The notes beneath the pieces were generated by a model, which saw only the letters and a program-made list of their open reading frames with translations, made no database searches and had not been told where the DNA came from. DNA of 64,000 nucleotides, taken from Paralichthys olivaceus (taxonomy: Eukaryota > Chordata > Actinopteri > Pleuronectiformes > Paralichthyidae). This document shows, piece after piece, positions 62,201-64,000 of this stretch. The stretch covers positions 15,726,501 through 15,790,500 of the forward strand of contig NC_091111.1 of the NCBI RefSeq assembly GCF_024713975.1, read 5' to 3'. Numbering within the stretch: the first letter of the stretch is position 1; each line of letters opens with the position of its first letter. A program made the translations under genes and the position numbers.

Positions 62201-62778
62201 AGTTGCCAATACGCTTCCCGGCATTGACAGCGAGTGTCTTCCAGTCAGCTGTCAGTGAGTGTAGAAGGTGATAACCCAGAGCTATGCACCCGCAAGTAAA
62301 TCCACCCACAACCACTCAGCCATATCTGCTTGTCATCCCACCCATGTGCTGCACAGGAAGTGGTGAGACACACATGGATTTTAGAGAAGACGTGTTTGAG
62401 CCAATTTTGCTTTGAGCGTGACGGGCCTAAAGGACACGATGAAGACAGACTTGTACTCACCGAGGGACGTTTCCACTCTATCTTCATGGAAGGTTTACGA
62501 CTGTAGAAGAGCGAGGACTCTTTTGCAGGGAACAGGGGGTCCTCAAACACAACCTTCTTCTTCACATATTTGTCTCGCAGCTCCAAAAATGTCTTGAGAC
62601 GCTTGGCATCCTTCACGGCCTCATTTCTGCTCAGGATGGCCGAGTAGATGGAGTTTGTCCCAACAGGAGGGTAATCGGTTTTGTCATCAGGCCCGTATGA
62701 CGCCTCAGTCTCATGAAGCACCTTCACCTGTGTGTCCTCCACCAGAGGCACTTTCCCTTCATGTGTCTTGTCCTCCAT
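53255..62778 (-). CDS. capn3: Calpain 3 (muscle p94) lacking IS1
   Basis: Calcium-dependent cysteine protease of the sarcomere. Exons: 62778-62461, 60105-60036, 59556-59438, 58998-58865, 58788-58620, 58330-58247, 58175-58084, 57920-57843, 57669-57509, 57407-57238, 57138-57127 (12 nt), 56541-56333, 56170-56134, 55599-55585 (15 nt), 55369-55283, 54773-54696, 54607-54550, 54472-54405, 54140-54072, 53991-53913, 53782-53666, 53507-53449, 53281-53255; closes at 769 residues. Triad: Cys132 ([12 protein letters not shown]), His289 (VKGHAYS), Asn315 (RLRNPWG). Then a C2-like domain ([30 protein letters not shown]), IS2 ([22 protein letters not shown]) and penta-EF hands with [11 protein letters not shown]2 and the capn3-type N-terminus set it apart from capn1/2. 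The IS1 insert is missing. Start: ATG at 62778; the in-frame codon four before it follows a stop. Paralogue a or b not decided. Confidence 0.95.
54367..54389. repeat. (CA)n microsatellite in a capn3 intron
   Basis: Clean CA dinucleotides about 15 bases past the donor of the exon at 54472-54405. Confidence 0.9.
60106..62460. other. capn3 intron 1
   Basis: The largest intron of the gene (2.35 kb). It holds a repeat copy at 60830-60970, a run of 8 C at about 61431-61438, and otherwise unique AT-rich sequence. No alternative first exon was recognised with confidence, though mammals use one here for lens isoforms. Confidence 0.5.
60830..60970 (-). repeat. MITE-like dispersed repeat in capn3 intron 1
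   Basis: It contains 'ctcccctaaagtgaagccga', 'tccatgttagtggacgtgac' and 'atggatcaaactaaag', matching the reverse of the 6.8-7.1 kb blocks. Confidence 0.6.
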
Positions 62779-63006
62779 CTTAGTGTGCACCTAAGCCTGG
62801 TTCAGATCGCAACTCTTAAAGTAGAGAACTTCCCTATTTACAGGAATCCACTTGCAAAACAGCCCAAAGAAACTTCCTGTGTCCTCCTTGACTCTCTGGT
62901 GATCACTTTTGGTTCCTTTTTAAAAATCCAGTCACTGCTCATGGACAGCCACCAACCAACAGCTTCTCACAGCAACACTCACACAGTCAGTGTTGTCTCC
63001 CTCAAC

Positions 63007-63016
63007 CTAAATATAG
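63007..63016 (-). promoter_or_regulatory. MEF2 site upstream of capn3
   Basis: CTATATTTAG on the minus strand is a perfect match to the MEF2 consensus YTA(A/T)4TAR. It lies about 230 bases upstream of the capn3 ATG, with a TTTAAAG box next to it. This fits skeletal-muscle transcription of capn3. The motif match is seen; the function is inferred. Confidence 0.6.
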
Positions 63017-63099
63017 GCCTCTTTAAAGGAGGGGAGGAGGAGAGAGAGACCCTGTCTCAACATTTTCAGGTCACAGTGTCACGCAGTGCTGCCGTCTGA

Positions 63100-63830
63100 A
63101 TTCTATTCCACAAATTTAACAGTAAAAGAATTGGAAAGAAGTGGGCGGTATAGTCATTTATATAATTATTGAAAGCCAGAGAAAATTAAGCTTTAAAAGA
63201 GAGATATTTTAATGCACCTGTCGAATGTCTATCATTGAGAACACAGAGATAATGGTTAATTGGGCATTTATAACATGAAGAGATGCTTAGATGCTATGAT
63301 TATATACATTTTTGAACATGTTTTGTTTTCAAATAATGTCACTTTTAGACTAAATGTCTGTAAAAAAAATACAATAGATGTAGTATTTTCCACCAGAACT
63401 GCAGAATTACACGATACAGAGGTTGTGATACAGCATTTTGGATGAAATGTGGAGATATTTGGAGTCTGTGTGTGAGATCTCTCCTCCACCCGTTGATTTA
63501 ACATCGATATAAAATCAGCTACATTGACATCTAGTGGTTAAACACTAAACTTTATCTCAAGGTTTGGTGAAGATGAGAAAACCAAACACTCTTCATTGTT
63601 CAGCTCTCAGTTGGTCCAGACCTCTGTCAATCTAGGTCTATGTCATATGCTGAGGGGAGGGTTGCCAGGTTCGAAGAAAAACTGCATTCTTATTTCTTTT
63701 CATAATCAGGGTTTGAATAGCACGATGAAGACAATGTAATTAAGCTGCAATCTCTGCCATAAAAAGAAAAAAACTCTGCATGGAAAGTCAGAAGTGACTG
63801 AATTAAAATATAAACGAGGTAGAGTATGGG
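63100..63830. other. capn3 upstream spacer
   Basis: AT-rich DNA without a recognised gene. The short open frames on both strands have no family features. Confidence 0.5.
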
Positions 63831-64000
63831 ACATTCCATCAAATGTATGTCAATCAAACTCAGCTGCCAATCATGACGTTTTGCCCTATTTTTATTTTTC
63901 AACATGAAATAACTAATTAAAACCAAACGTACCAGAAAGATTTGCACTTGAACAAACATATGAACTTCTTTAAATCATCTTTGAGAAAAATGTATCAACG
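63830..64000 (+). repeat. MITE-like dispersed repeat, cut by window edge
   Basis: 'gccaatcatgacgttttgcc' and 'tttgagaaaaatgtat' match the 5' block and middle of the copy at 6.7-7.0 kb. The 3' half lies beyond the window. Confidence 0.6.

Noticed and set aside
62779..62790. Upstream GTG start for capn3
   Set aside because: A stop codon directly precedes it in frame, and ATG at 62778 is the first proper start.

Overview
The window is nuclear DNA of a ray-finned fish, most likely a percomorph teleost. Protein-coding genes are split into short exons with GT-AG junctions (plus one GC-AG intron). The introns and spacers carry teleost-type interspersed repeats: Tc1/mariner debris, LINE 3' tails and a MITE-like family. 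Each gene is recognisable by exon-level homology to vertebrate families recalled from knowledge; no database search was run.

Layout, left to right: (1) 1-739, minus strand, the 5' end of a ZP-domain egg-envelope gene of the ZPAX type, cut by the window edge. (2) 3899-5398, plus strand, kcns3, a single-exon silent Kv9-type potassium channel subunit. (3) About 17 kb of gene-poor DNA (6.0-22.4 kb) with decayed repeats and a 50-bp inverted repeat pair. (4) 23045-31966, minus strand, mideas (elmsan1), the ELM2-SANT scaffold of the MiDAC histone deacetylase complex, with a glutamine-rich N-terminal half. (5) 34.2-40.9 kb, plus strand, ttbk2 (tau tubulin kinase 2), with a CpG-rich promoter holding two cAMP-response palindromes. 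(6) 42529-44021, minus strand, churc1 (Churchill zinc protein). (7) 44587-52160, plus strand, znf106 (zinc fingers plus WD40 repeats), divergent from churc1 across a short spacer rich in CACGTG. (8) 53255-62778, minus strand, capn3 (muscle calpain p94), convergent with znf106 as in mammals.

For mideas, ttbk2, churc1, znf106 and capn3 I traced every coding exon boundary. In each case the spliced reading frame closes exactly, giving 1072, 952, 112, 1308 and 769 residues. TTBK2, CAPN3 and ZNF106 sit together on human 15q15, while MIDEAS and CHURC1 are on human 14q, so this fish segment joins blocks that are separate in human.

No bacterial-type system, CRISPR array, tRNA or rRNA was seen. The points most worth a second look are a capn3 that lacks the exon material for IS1, a palindromic poly(A) signal shared by convergent ttbk2 and churc1, the CACGTG cluster between churc1 and znf106, the duplicated CRE with an NF-kB site upstream of ttbk2, and the inverted repeat near 16-17 kb.
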